A stretch of DNA of 16,093 nt from Prevotellaceae bacterium UBA4359 (GTDB taxonomy: Bacteria > Bacteroidota > Bacteroidia > Bacteroidales > Bacteroidaceae), in NCBI GenBank assembly GCA_002393555.1, contig DGSP01000055.1, positions 1 through 16,093 of the forward strand, read 5' to 3'. The notes beneath the pieces are model-generated. The model saw nothing but the letters and a program-made list of their open reading frames with translations, had not been told where the DNA came from and did no database searches. Shown one piece after another: positions 1 to 7,309 of this stretch. The translations under genes and the position numbers were made by a program. The stretch's first letter is position 1, and each line of letters starts with the position of its first letter.

Positions 1-58
1 CGCCCAGCCAGCCAACTTTGAAACGGCTGCCGACGACTCAAGCGACCTGCCTTTCTAA
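1..58 (+). CDS. ssb: Single-stranded DNA-binding protein, C-terminal tail only
   Basis: Only the last 18 codons are inside the window, read from base 2 to the TAA at 56-58. They end in Asp-Asp-Ser-Ser-Asp-Leu-Pro-Phe. A run of acidic residues closing in Leu-Pro-Phe is the hallmark tip of bacterial SSB, which docks partner proteins of replication, recombination and repair. The OB-fold lies upstream of the window, so the assignment rests on the tail alone, but this tail is highly characteristic. The gene converges on the barrel gene ending at 269. No T-rich terminator follows; a heptamer array and a perfect inverted repeat fill the gap. Confidence 0.85.
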   Translation, partial: AQPANFETAADDSSDLPF

Positions 59-63
59 GAGAA

Positions 64-98
64 AGTGAAGAGTGAAAAGTGAAAAGTGAAGAGTGAAA
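64..98. repeat. Heptamer tandem array A (AGTGAAR x5)
   Basis: Five exact-length 7-bp units: AGTGAAG, AGTGAAA, AGTGAAA, AGTGAAG, AGTGAAA. The array starts five bases after the ssb stop codon. Rotated to GTGAARA, the unit fits the RTKNRRA pattern shared by three other heptamer arrays in this window (4676-4715, 5315-5342, 13170-13218). No function is visible; it is intergenic here. Confidence 0.85.
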
Positions 99-130
99 AA
101 TCTAAGTTACTCAAGTTTCGGATATTTTTT

Positions 131-254
131 ACAACGGATTGCACGGATTATACGGATTTTCGTCGCAGGGGCGACGATGGTCGAGGGCAGAACAATCCGA
201 ATGGCAGGAGCCGCCGAGGCTCAAAAAATCCGTATAATCCGTGCAATCCGTTGT
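131..254. repeat. Perfect 30-bp inverted repeat with nonamer-built arms
   Basis: The arms 131-160 and 225-254 are perfect reverse complements over 30 bp, separated by 64 bp. Each arm is three 9-bp units of the form ACGGATTNN behind a short ACA lead. The element lies between the convergent ssb and barrel genes. The flanks carry no clean T-run on either strand, so it is not an ordinary intrinsic terminator. The same architecture recurs at 15921-16062, with ACGAATT variants of the nonamer. I infer a mobile or dispersed palindromic repeat, probably non-autonomous; it carries no gene. Confidence 0.85.
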
Positions 255-268
255 GGAAACCTCACTCC

Positions 269-3025
269 TCACTTTTTCTCTTCTTTCTTTGGGTCAAACC
301 TGTACTTGAGGGTCAGCATGACGTAGCGGTGGAGATAGTCTTCGCCGCTTTCTGTGTGGGTGGTGGGGGTGATGCTGTAGGTGTGGCGTTTGACCTGGCT
401 CAGAAGGTCTTTGCCTTCGAAGGTCAGTTCTGCCTTGCCCCGCAGGAACTTGTAGGTGGCGGAGGCATCAAGCAGGAACTGGCTGGTGTTCATCTGTGGC
501 GCGAGATGTCCTCGGTCGATGACGAGCCGGGGGTGGAGGCGGAGTGTCCACCGGGGGCGGTGGTAGCGGATGTTCAGTTCGGTCTCGTTGCGGAAAATGT
601 CTTGTTTCTGCTGCGATGCGTCGCTGTAGGTGAAGCGGGTCCATCCGAATGTGTTGGAGAGGTTCAGCGTCCAGTCCTTCAGGCCGCATTCCGTCTCCGT
701 TCTGTAGGAAAACGCCGACTGGCTCTGCCGATTGTAGGTCACCTCCGTCTCTTCGTCCACCAGGGTGAGGATGCCGTAACTTCTTCCCCATGACTCCGAG
801 AGTTTGTTTCGCCACGTGAGGTGCTGGCCGATGCTGCGTTCGTAGTCGAGTCCGATGCCCACGTGTCCCCCTCCCTGCACATTCTGCTGGGTGGCGCGGT
901 AGGCTCCCGTCTGCGAGTTGTAGTGCAGCACAGTGGCGATGGGGTCGTGCTGTTTCCTGTAGTCAGCCGAAATGCTCAGGGCTTGGTTGGCATGGGCGAT
1001 GAGCATGCTGTACTTGATGTCGGCATGGAACGAGTGGCTATTTTTCAGTCCCGAGTTGCCCGAACGGATGTAGAGCGGATTGGTGTCATCCACATAGTCG
1101 ATGCAGTCCAGCAGTTGGGCTGGGGTGGTGGTGTAGCCCACAGAACCCCTCAGCGTCATTTGCTTCTTGATTTTATACTTTATCTCCATGCTCGGCTGCA
1201 GGAGGAGCAGGTTACGTCGTGCCACCGTGTCGAGGGCGGCGCGTCGATAGTCGAGGTGTTCGTGCTCATGGGAGAACGCGACCGAGGGTCTCAGTGTGAA
1301 GGCGCCCGAGGTGAGGGTGACACCCGCCGAAAGGGTGTTCTTCCATGAGTGGGTGTGGCTGTAGAGGCTGTTGGCGAGGTCGGGGGTGTTGTCCCGCTGT
1401 CGCTCTTCGTCGTGGGTGTCGCGACTGTAGGTGGTGGAGAAATTGATGCTTGTGGAGAGTTTGCTCCCCACTCCATGAAAGAGACCCATGTGCCATGTGG
1501 CAGCGAGATGGTGCGTGTCCGTGTCGTAGTTCTGCAGGTCGAGCGTATGGTGCGGGTCGAGCGTGTAGTAATGGTAGTTGCCCTCCGAGGCTCCCTTGTT
1601 GCTCTGTTGGCTGAAGTTCAGGTTGATGCCAGTCAAGACGGCACCGTCTTTGATGTGGCGTGTCAGCGAAACCTCACCTTTGGCCGTGATGCCTTTGGAG
1701 CGGTTGGAAGCGTGATAGGTGGAGGAGAGAACATACCCTCTCCCCAACCCTCCCCCTGTAATGGGGAGGGAGACCATCCGGATGGAATCCTCCCCCTCAC
1801 AGGGGGAGTTAGAGAGGGTATGGAGGGTCTGTTCCTTCCGTCCCTCTTCATACTTCACCTCACCCTCCAGCCGCAGGGTGTGCTGCTTGAGATAGAGGTA
1901 GGAGACGGCATGGAGGGGAACCGTCAAGGCGTGTTGGTAGTCGTGGCGGGTGGTGCGGCTCTCGGTGGGTGCTGTGCCTGGCAGGAACGTCTGTGTGTTC
2001 TCCCAACTGTCCTTGCTTCGGTCGGTGTGGTTGGGGCTTGTCGTGATGTTCCAGTAGTTGGGGTACAGTTCGCCCGTCTTTTTCCACGAATGCTGATAAC
2101 CCACCGATGCCATCTGCTGCCTCACAGGCTCAGCCCCCCATCTGGAACCGTTGGAGTTGAGGGTTCGCATGGTCACTTCCGCAGGTTCGTCAGACACTCG
2201 CCCGAACACCAGCAGCGGGTCGGTGTCGCTCAGCCGCAAGGCATCCAGCGACGCGGCATAGTGTCCGCTCGAATATCCTGTGGCCTTTGCCTCGCCATAC
2301 ATCTTGTCCATCCATGAGGGCTTGATGCTCACGTCCAGCACGTGTTCCTCCTTACCGTCGTTCACGCCTGTCCGCTCTGCCAACTCGCTCTTCCGGTCGT
2401 AAGCCTTGATATTCTCCACCGCCTCTACGGGCAGATGCTTCATCAGCATGTCCTTACTGAACACTTCCCTGCCGTTCATCATCAGTTTCAGTGGTTCGCC
2501 GTTCCAGAGCAGTTGGCCGTCCTTGATGCTCACGCCCGGCAGTTTCTCGATGAGTTCTTCCAGCCGTGCGCCCTCCTCCATGTTGAAGGCTTCAGGGTTG
2601 AACACCACCGTGTCGCCCCGCATGTAGAACCGCCTCTTCTTGGCACTCACCTCCACCTCCTTCAGCAGCAGCGGTGAGGGTTTCAGCCGGATGTCCTTCA
2701 GCCGGATGGTGTCGTTGCCTTCCATGCCGATGGTTTTTTCTGTCCCGTCAAGATAGCCGAAGTATTTGGCCGTGAAGGTCAGTCGCCCCATGTCGTCACA
2801 ATGGTAGTGGAAGTAGCCCAGCGAGTCGGTGTTCACTTTGGTGAAGAAAGTCGTTGACTCAAAAGCCTCGTTCACATGCACCTGTGCGCCTTCCAGCGGT
2901 TCGCCTGTTTCGGCATCGACCACACGGCCCCTGATGATGTTGGCCTGCAAGGTTGCTGTGCTGGCAAAAAGGCATAGCATCAGCAGGATGCGGAGATTTC
3001 CGCATCGGAAAAAGGTTGTTTTCAT
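269..3025 (-). CDS. Outer-membrane beta-barrel protein with carboxypeptidase-regulatory and TonB-plug-like domains
   Basis: The protein has 918 aa. Residues 1-28 form a signal peptide (Arg-rich start, then LLMLCLFAS and ATLQA). Residues 30-125 are a carboxypeptidase-regulatory-like domain (RGRVVDAETGEPLEGAQV). Residues about 130-235 are plug-like (GDTVVF, LEELIEKLPGV). The rest is a long series of alternating beta strands ending in LTLKYRF and a basic tail. The layout matches Bacteroidetes TonB-receptor-like barrels of the OMP_b-brl type rather than a classic SusC: there is no SusD neighbour and I see no clear TonB box. Its substrate is unknown. It starts 21 nt after the TPR regulator stop and is probably co-transcribed with it. 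Residues 402-432 are encoded by the 92-bp palindromic element at 1732-1823, which looks like an in-frame insertion between barrel strands. Family placement is solid; transport function is inferred. Confidence 0.85.
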   Translation of the reverse strand: MKTTFFRCGNLRILLMLCLFASTATLQANIIRGRVVDAETGEPLEGAQVHVNEAFESTTFFTKVNTDSLGYFHYHCDDMGRLTFTAKYFGYLDGTEKTIGMEGNDTIRLKDIRLKPSPLLLKEVEVSAKKRRFYMRGDTVVFNPEAFNMEEGARLEELIEKLPGVSIKDGQLLWNGEPLKLMMNGREVFSKDMLMKHLPVEAVENIKAYDRKSELAERTGVNDGKEEHVLDVSIKPSWMDKMYGEAKATGYSSGHYAASLDALRLSDTDPLLVFGRVSDEPAEVTMRTLNSNGSRWGAEPVRQQMASVGYQHSWKKTGELYPNYWNITTSPNHTDRSKDSWENTQTFLPGTAPTESRTTRHDYQHALTVPLHAVSYLYLKQHTLRLEGEVKYEEGRKEQTLHTLSNSPCEGEDSIRMVSLPITGGGLGRGYVLSSTYHASNRSKGITAKGEVSLTRHIKDGAVLTGINLNFSQQSNKGASEGNYHYYTLDPHHTLDLQNYDTDTHHLAATWHMGLFHGVGSKLSTSINFSTTYSRDTHDEERQRDNTPDLANSLYSHTHSWKNTLSAGVTLTSGAFTLRPSVAFSHEHEHLDYRRAALDTVARRNLLLLQPSMEIKYKIKKQMTLRGSVGYTTTPAQLLDCIDYVDDTNPLYIRSGNSGLKNSHSFHADIKYSMLIAHANQALSISADYRKQHDPIATVLHYNSQTGAYRATQQNVQGGGHVGIGLDYERSIGQHLTWRNKLSESWGRSYGILTLVDEETEVTYNRQSQSAFSYRTETECGLKDWTLNLSNTFGWTRFTYSDASQQKQDIFRNETELNIRYHRPRWTLRLHPRLVIDRGHLAPQMNTSQFLLDASATYKFLRGKAELTFEGKDLLSQVKRHTYSITPTTHTESGEDYLHRYVMLTLKYRFDPKKEEKK
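1732..1823. mobile_element. 92-bp MITE-like palindromic element, copy 1, inside the barrel gene
   Basis: The ends are 11-bp perfect terminal inverted repeats (CATACCCTCTC and GAGAGGGTATG). Inside are two C-run/G-run hairpins and a central ATCCGGAT palindrome. A second copy at 8722-8813, in opposite orientation, differs at three positions. The element contributes about 31 residues to the barrel protein without breaking its frame. Translated in all six frames, only two contain a stop codon (one TAA each). It encodes no transposase, so any movement would need proteins supplied elsewhere. The behaviour resembles Rickettsia palindromic elements that insert in genes; homology to them is not claimed. 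Confidence 0.85.
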
Positions 3026-3046
3026 AAAGATGATGTTTAGGGGATG

Positions 3047-4753
3047 TCAGTAATTCTCAATCACTTGTTCGAGTGTCACCGTCGGGTCGCTCACGCCGAA
3101 GCCCTCCTTCTTCAGTTTCTGCTTGCGGTGCTGCACGGCAGACACCGAGATGGCATAGATGGCAGACAGGGCGGCATTGCTCAGTTTCAGCCGGGTGAGC
3201 ATGCACAGGCGGATGTCGTCTTCGCTGAAGGTGGGGTGCTGCGCTCGTAGTCGGCTCACAAACTGGTTGTCGGCCATGTCGAGCGTTGCCTCCATCTCTC
3301 GCCAGTTGCGGGCATTGATGATGGTGCGCTTGCCTGCCGTGGGTTCCAGCATCTCGAGGATTTCGCTCTTGTCGATGATGTGTCCTCTCAACGAGGCAAT
3401 GAGTGTCTCCTTCTGTTGCAGTTGGGCCGATAGTTGTTCCACTTCCTGCTCCTGCTTCAACTGCTCTTCCTTGTGCTTCCGCTTCACCTTTTCATGCCAA
3501 TTCCACACGGACAGCAGCAGCACGAGCACCGCCAGGATGAGGCAGCCGATGACCGCCCACAGGAGTCGAGTCTGCAGCATGGAGGCCTGACGTGCATAGC
3601 CCGCAGAGAGGTAGGTGCGTGTCTGCACATTCAAGCGGTTGACCGCACGTCGCATCTCCTCATCAAACTGCTGTTGCTTCTCCTTCACCGTTGCAGCCCT
3701 GCCTTCTTTCGCTTCTTCCTCGTAGGCATGCTCAGCATCCTCAAACAGTCCTTTCGGCACACCGAGTTCACGGACAGTCTTTTTTCCGTCGTAGGTGGAC
3801 TGGAACTCCGTGCGCGACGAGAAGGGGAGCACGGGGGCTTTCTCCACACTGTCGATGAGGGTGGCCACAGAGTCGTAGAGGGTATCTTGTGCCTTCCCGC
3901 TTTTGCAGGCGAGACTTGCCGCATGAACCAACGTGGGGAAGTGGCGAGGATTGAGCGGATGCAAAGACAGGTAGGAGAATCCGTAGTCGTTCACGAGGGT
4001 GAGCAACCATTGCGCGCTATCTCGGCATCGGCCGAAGTGCTTCAGAGCCTGCCTCTGACAGTAGTATGCCTCGTGGTAGGCAGCGTAGTTGTGGGCATAT
4101 TGCAGATGTCTGCCTAACTGCTGATAGGCCCGATAGGCCGTCTCGCTGTCTCCGCAAGCCTCGGCACAATGGATGGCCAGCAAGTAGAGTTGGTCTTTCT
4201 GCAGCAGCGAGTCGTTCTCCTCATAGTGGCGGCTCATCACATAGCAGATGCGGCCAAACCGCCGCAAGTCCTCCTCGTCGTCTGTCACTCCGCTCACGCT
4301 CTTCTCATTATAATAATGGTACGCGCGGAGGAGCGACGAGTCAGCCATCATGCTGTCCAACTCCTCGTCAAGCCGTCCTCTGCTCTGCAGGGTCTCACGC
4401 TTGAACTCCCAAGTTTCCTCATTGTCACTCAGACACACCGCTGTGTCGGCATGGGCACGTTGCCACTTTTCTTCCAGCACCAAGCCTCGTGTGAGCGTAT
4501 ATAACGCCCGTTCGCTTTCCCCCAAGTGGGTCGTGTCGATGGTTGCCAGACAGGCCGCCGCACTGTCGGGATGCTCCATTGCCAACCGCTCTGCCAGCAG
4601 CAACTCCCGTTTCGTGCAGGCAGAAAGAAGGGCGATGCCGACGATGGAACAGAGCATCGCGATGGTCTTCACTTCAGGAATGAGGAATGAGATGTTTAGT
4701 GAGAAATGAGGAATGTAGTGTTTCGTCGTCATCATGTCATTTGTAGTTTTCAT
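3047..4753 (-). CDS. Membrane-anchored TPR regulator with C-terminal LuxR-type HTH (lipoprotein signal)
   Basis: About 568 aa from the chosen start. The N-terminus carries a lipobox-like LLSAC after a hydrophobic stretch. Next comes a long helical region with TPR-like content (for example LAERLAMEHPDSAAACLATI and following helices). A transmembrane helix lies at about 397-418, then a Lys/Glu/Gln-rich coiled coil at about 420-456. A C-terminal helix-turn-helix follows (SEDDIRLCMLTRL, then NAALSAIYAISVSAVQHRKQKLKK). This arrangement is common in Bacteroidetes regulators. I chose ATG 4753 because the open frame upstream of it contains the promoter -7 box. ATG 4657 is an alternative just before the lipobox. 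Its neighbour 21 nt downstream is the barrel gene, so regulating or sensing through that barrel is plausible inference. A heptamer array encodes about 14 residues of the signal region. Confidence 0.75.
   Translation of the reverse strand: MKTTNDMMTTKHYIPHFSLNISFLIPEVKTIAMLCSIVGIALLSACTKRELLLAERLAMEHPDSAAACLATIDTTHLGESERALYTLTRGLVLEEKWQRAHADTAVCLSDNEETWEFKRETLQSRGRLDEELDSMMADSSLLRAYHYYNEKSVSGVTDDEEDLRRFGRICYVMSRHYEENDSLLQKDQLYLLAIHCAEACGDSETAYRAYQQLGRHLQYAHNYAAYHEAYYCQRQALKHFGRCRDSAQWLLTLVNDYGFSYLSLHPLNPRHFPTLVHAASLACKSGKAQDTLYDSVATLIDSVEKAPVLPFSSRTEFQSTYDGKKTVRELGVPKGLFEDAEHAYEEEAKEGRAATVKEKQQQFDEEMRRAVNRLNVQTRTYLSAGYARQASMLQTRLLWAVIGCLILAVLVLLLSVWNWHEKVKRKHKEEQLKQEQEVEQLSAQLQQKETLIASLRGHIIDKSEILEMLEPTAGKRTIINARNWREMEATLDMADNQFVSRLRAQHPTFSEDDIRLCMLTRLKLSNAALSAIYAISVSAVQHRKQKLKKEGFGVSDPTVTLEQVIENY
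4676..4715. repeat. Heptamer tandem array B, inside a lipoprotein N-terminus
   Basis: Plus-strand units: AGGAATG, AGGAATG, a 5-bp partial AGATG, TTTAGTG, AGAAATG, AGGAATG. On the coding strand they encode roughly residues 13-27 of the TPR regulator, between MMTTK and the hydrophobic signal core. Removing the stretch would leave an ordinary short lipoprotein signal peptide, so it looks like an insertion. Confidence 0.75.
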
Positions 4754-4766
4754 TTGTTTTCGGTGG

Positions 4767-4797
4767 CAAAGGTACGGCAATTGATGCACCTGAACAA
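4767..4797 (-). promoter_or_regulatory. Bacteroidetes-type promoter for the TPR regulator/barrel unit
   Basis: On the minus strand, TACCTTTG (4774 to 4767) matches the Bacteroidetes -7 consensus TAnnTTTG. A TTG (4797 to 4795) lies 20 nt upstream as the -33 element. The start codon at 4753 follows 13 nt after the -7 box, giving a very short leader. Confidence 0.65.
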
Positions 4798-4798
4798 C

Positions 4799-4833
4799 AA
4801 AAGCGGGTGGAAAACTCTTTTCCATCCGCTTTT
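4799..4833 (-). terminator. Hairpin between the LytTR gene and the TPR regulator promoter
   Basis: Arms 4799-4811 and 4821-4833 pair at 12 of 13 positions around a 9-nt loop. The outer ends are A-rich and T-rich (AAAAGCGG and CCGCTTTT), so it could act in both directions. It sits 117 nt past the LytTR stop and directly upstream of the next promoter, where it would insulate the two units. Confidence 0.6.
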
Positions 4834-4949
4834 GCTTTATTATCAGTCAATTACCCTCCCATTTTCCACCCATTTTCCACCTTCTGCCTATGGAAAACTA
4901 ACCTTTTTCAAGGCTCGTTTGTGAGGGAAAGAACAACCTGCGATGGGCA

Positions 4950-5867
4950 TCAGAGGGTTTTGAGAGAGTCCTTGACGTATGTGAGGTGGCTGCGCGACAC
5001 GGGGATGTAGGTGTGGCAATGTCGGATGAGCAACTGCATGGTGCCAGCCTTGGAGACGATTTGCTCCACCTGTCTGAGATTGACCAGAAAGGCACGGTGG
5101 CAGCGCACAATCGTGGGATAAGTCTCCAATTCTTTTTCCATCTGTTTGGAGGTGGCACGAAGCGTGTCGGCATGTATCTGTCCCTCCTGCAGATGATACA
5201 CTTTCACATAGTTGCCCACGGCCTCAATGTAGAGAAGATGGGGAAGCAGAAAGGTGGAGGTCTCGTTGGTCGTACCTGTGAGGGTGACGGCGGATGGTAG
5301 AGAATGGTTATGAAGTTGAGAGTTTGGGGTTGGGAGTTGGAGGCCGTCAGGGGTAGGGCTCAGGTCTGAACTCGATTGTTGAAGCCGTTGCAGTTGTTCA
5401 TTCATCATTCTTGTTTCTTCCAGTTCGGCTGCCAGATAACGGCTGCGGAACTTGAAACGCCAGTACAGCCCGATGGCGAACGAACAGAAGGCGATGATGA
5501 AGAGAGTCTCCAGATAGTTGCTCACCGAAATCAGATTTTCTTCTGTAAGTTTGCTCAGCACAAAATGGCGATAGAGGCATATCATCAGGGCAACAAGAGG
5601 GGTGTTGATGCACTGGAACCAGAGGTTGCGCCGGATGATGTAGTTGACGCCCTGTTCTGTGGAGCGTGGCATTCTGACCAGATACTTCAGTATGCCTTCC
5701 GTCACGATGCAACTCACCAAGCCCATCGCAAATATGGCCAGCAGATGGGCGCAATGCTCCCATTGCCACACTTCAAATCCGAAGGGCTTGAAGATGGCAA
5801 GGGCAAGCACCGTGAAGGCGCAACTGATGGTGCGGATGTTGATGATTTCTTTTTGTCCTTGTGTCAT
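4950..5867 (-). CDS. LytTR-family transcriptional regulator with four N-terminal membrane helices
   Basis: The protein has 305 aa. Four hydrophobic segments (about 13-31, 41-60, 82-103 and 118-138) are followed by a short coiled coil (about 142-165). A Ser/Pro/Asn-rich linker (166-203) leads to a LytTR DNA-binding domain (204-305; LLYIEAVGNYVKVYH, TIVRCHRAFLVNL, and the closing PVSRSHLTYVKDSL). There is no histidine-kinase or receiver domain. It is therefore a one-component membrane regulator, probably sensing through its helices (inference). It is divergent from the small secreted protein at 5996, an obvious candidate target. Part of the linker is encoded by a heptamer array (5315-5342). The start at 5867 is the first ATG after a -7-like box. 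Signal and targets are unknown. Confidence 0.88.
   Translation of the reverse strand: MTQGQKEIINIRTISCAFTVLALAIFKPFGFEVWQWEHCAHLLAIFAMGLVSCIVTEGILKYLVRMPRSTEQGVNYIIRRNLWFQCINTPLVALMICLYRHFVLSKLTEENLISVSNYLETLFIIAFCSFAIGLYWRFKFRSRYLAAELEETRMMNEQLQRLQQSSSDLSPTPDGLQLPTPNSQLHNHSLPSAVTLTGTTNETSTFLLPHLLYIEAVGNYVKVYHLQEGQIHADTLRATSKQMEKELETYPTIVRCHRAFLVNLRQVEQIVSKAGTMQLLIRHCHTYIPVSRSHLTYVKDSLKTL
5315..5342. repeat. Heptamer tandem array C, inside the LytTR linker
   Basis: Four consecutive 7-bp units on the plus strand: GTTGAGA, GTTTGGG, GTTGGGA, GTTGGAG. They encode about nine residues of the Pro/Asn/Gln-rich linker (LQLPTPNSQ region) between the coiled coil and the DNA-binding domain. Confidence 0.7.
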
Positions 5868-5875
5868 ACGGCTGG

Positions 5876-5883
5876 CAAAGGTA
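5876..5883 (-). promoter_or_regulatory. Possible -7 box upstream of the LytTR gene
   Basis: TACCTTTG on the minus strand, 8 nt upstream of the ATG, is an exact TAnnTTTG match. I could not find a TTG at the expected 19-21 nt upstream, so this is half a promoter. If used, the transcript would be nearly leaderless. Confidence 0.4.
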
Positions 5884-5943
5884 AGAAAGAATTGGGAATT
5901 TTTATGTCATTCGTCACAAATTCCTGCCGAATATCCCAAAAAC

Positions 5944-5975
5944 TTGCAAGTGGGTTCATGATGACAGTACCTTTG
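5944..5975 (+). promoter_or_regulatory. Bacteroidetes-type promoter for the DUF3836-like gene
   Basis: TTG at 5944-5946, a 21-nt spacer, then TACCTTTG at 5968-5975. The ATG at 5996 follows 20 nt after the -7 box. It points away from the LytTR gene. Confidence 0.65.
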
Positions 5976-5995
5976 CACTTGAAAACGTCAACGCA

Positions 5996-6511
5996 ATGTT
6001 TCACTTAAAAAAAATCAGTATGATGAATTTATTGACAATCACCGCCGCTGTAGTTATGTCGATGTGCATGAACACGGCAGCCGAAAAGGAGAATGTTTTC
6101 TACTACAACACCGAGATGGAAGGCGATAAAGTCGTTGCCAAGTATGTGTATAAGCAAGTGTCCGTCCCAGACGCGAGTTCTGCCTATCTGGTGCTGGAAC
6201 CTCGGCGGAAGTATGACTATGGCTACGATGCCCAAGACCGTCTGCTTGTGCGTGTCACCCATCGTTGGGACGGAAGAAGATGGCATCCCGATTCTCGTCT
6301 GGAATATCTCTATACTGATAGTGGCTACACTGTCTCGTTGTCTTACTGGGACAAAGGCAAGCGTTGCTTTATGTCTCCAGTGTCTAAAACCACCTATACC
6401 GATATGCCCGAACCGGGTGCTGTCGAGGTGAGCACCTACGAGCGTTGTGGCGAAGAGTGGGTGCAGACTTCCCACTTGCAGGCTCAAGCAAAGGACAGCG
6501 TTGCCTCGTGA
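5996..6511 (+). CDS. Small secreted protein, DUF3836-like
   Basis: The protein has 171 aa. A signal peptide covers about residues 1-29 (LLTITAAVVMSMCMNTAAEK). The mature part starts ENVFYYN and carries regularly spaced aromatic motifs (YDYGYDAQDRLL, RWDGRRWHPDSRLEYLY, YWDKGKR, SKTTYTD). These recall the short repeat-like strands of the DUF3836 family found in Bacteroides and Prevotella. The function of that family is unknown to me. The protein should be periplasmic or surface exposed. ATG 5996 fits the promoter; ATG 6017 or 6020 would also keep a signal peptide. It is divergent from the membrane LytTR regulator and is separated from the next gene by 57 nt without a convincing terminator. Confidence 0.65.
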   Translation: MFHLKKISMMNLLTITAAVVMSMCMNTAAEKENVFYYNTEMEGDKVVAKYVYKQVSVPDASSAYLVLEPRRKYDYGYDAQDRLLVRVTHRWDGRRWHPDSRLEYLYTDSGYTVSLSYWDKGKRCFMSPVSKTTYTDMPEPGAVEVSTYERCGEEWVQTSHLQAQAKDSVAS

Positions 6512-6568
6512 GTGGATGGGAAAAGACAGGACAAACACAATCATTATTGTTTTTTAAGCGTTAATGAA

Positions 6569-7309
6569 ATGATGGCACAGGAACAGAAATTTTGTCAAAG
6601 TTGCGGCATGCCGCTTACAGCAGATGTGCTCGGCACTAATGCTGATGGAAGTAAAAACGAAGAGTATTGCATCTACTGCTACAGGGATGGCCAGTTCCTG
6701 GAGGACTGCACGATGGAAGAGATGATAGAACATTGTGCGCAGTTTGTTGGTGCAGTAAATGAGGGGTTGGAGAGACCCATCACCAAAGAGGAGTATATCG
6801 GCATGATGAAATCGTACTTTCCCCAGTTGAAGCGTTGGCGCCAAACGTTGGATGTCAGTAACGATGAAGTCATGAATGTCAACCCTGCTTTGGCTGGCGT
6901 TAAAGAACTCATTGCCCAGATGGCCGACAAACAGCCCATCGCTTACATCTCGTCAGTAGATCAGGATGGTTTTCCTTGGACCAAGGCTATGTTGAAGCCA
7001 CGCAAGCGTGAAGGTGTCAAAACTTTCTACTTCACGACCAACACGTTCTCAATACGTGTGGCTCAATACAAGGCTAACCCTAAGGCCTGCATCTATTTTT
7101 GCGATGCCGAAGACTTCAAAGGCATGATGCTCAGAGGTGCGATGGAGGTACTGACTGATGCCGCCTCGAAAGAAATGATTTGGCACGATGGCGACGAGCA
7201 GTATTACCCTGGCGGTTTGACCGACCCCAATTATTGCGTCCTGAAGTTCACCGCCACCGATGGCCGTTTCTACAGCAATTTCTACCCTCGCAGTTTTGTG
7301 ATTGAGTGA
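6569..7309 (+). CDS. Zinc-ribbon / pyridoxamine-5'-phosphate-oxidase-fold protein
   Basis: The protein has 246 aa from the first ATG of an ATGATG pair (the second is 6572). Residues 7-60 form a zinc-ribbon-2-like domain with CxxC pairs at Cys9/Cys12 and Cys34/Cys37 (CQSCGMPL, YCIYCYRDGQF) and the family's TMEEM segment. Residues about 105-246 form a split-barrel PPOX-type domain (IAYISSVDQDGFPWTKAM, FYFTTNTFSIRVAQYKANP, ending FYPRSFVIE). Such domains bind flavins or heme and act as reductases or oxidases; no specific reaction can be assigned. It is cytoplasmic. An in-frame extension back to 6512 exists but lacks conserved sequence. Its stop overlaps the next start (TGATG), so it is translationally coupled to the acyltransferase. 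Confidence 0.85.
   Translation: MMAQEQKFCQSCGMPLTADVLGTNADGSKNEEYCIYCYRDGQFLEDCTMEEMIEHCAQFVGAVNEGLERPITKEEYIGMMKSYFPQLKRWRQTLDVSNDEVMNVNPALAGVKELIAQMADKQPIAYISSVDQDGFPWTKAMLKPRKREGVKTFYFTTNTFSIRVAQYKANPKACIYFCDAEDFKGMMLRGAMEVLTDAASKEMIWHDGDEQYYPGGLTDPNYCVLKFTATDGRFYSNFYPRSFVIE

Noticed and set aside
1349..2317. A 322-codon open frame on the plus strand inside the barrel gene
   Set aside because: It has Val/Gly-rich low-complexity composition, no start context and no family resemblance. The minus-strand barrel gene explains the region.
269..3025. Polysaccharide utilisation locus (SusC/SusD pair)
   Set aside because: No SusD-like lipoprotein gene is present, and the barrel is of the non-SusC plug-like type. 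The GHL10 gene is 5 kb away on a separate transcript.
4754..4825. In-frame N-terminal extension of the TPR regulator
   Set aside because: The -7 and -33 promoter elements for this gene lie inside it, so it cannot be in the transcript made from that promoter.
6537..6555. Hairpin ACAAT/ATTGT followed by Ts after the DUF3836-like gene
   Set aside because: A 5-bp stem with only one G-C pair is too weak to call a terminator. Read-through into the 6569 gene is possible and left open.
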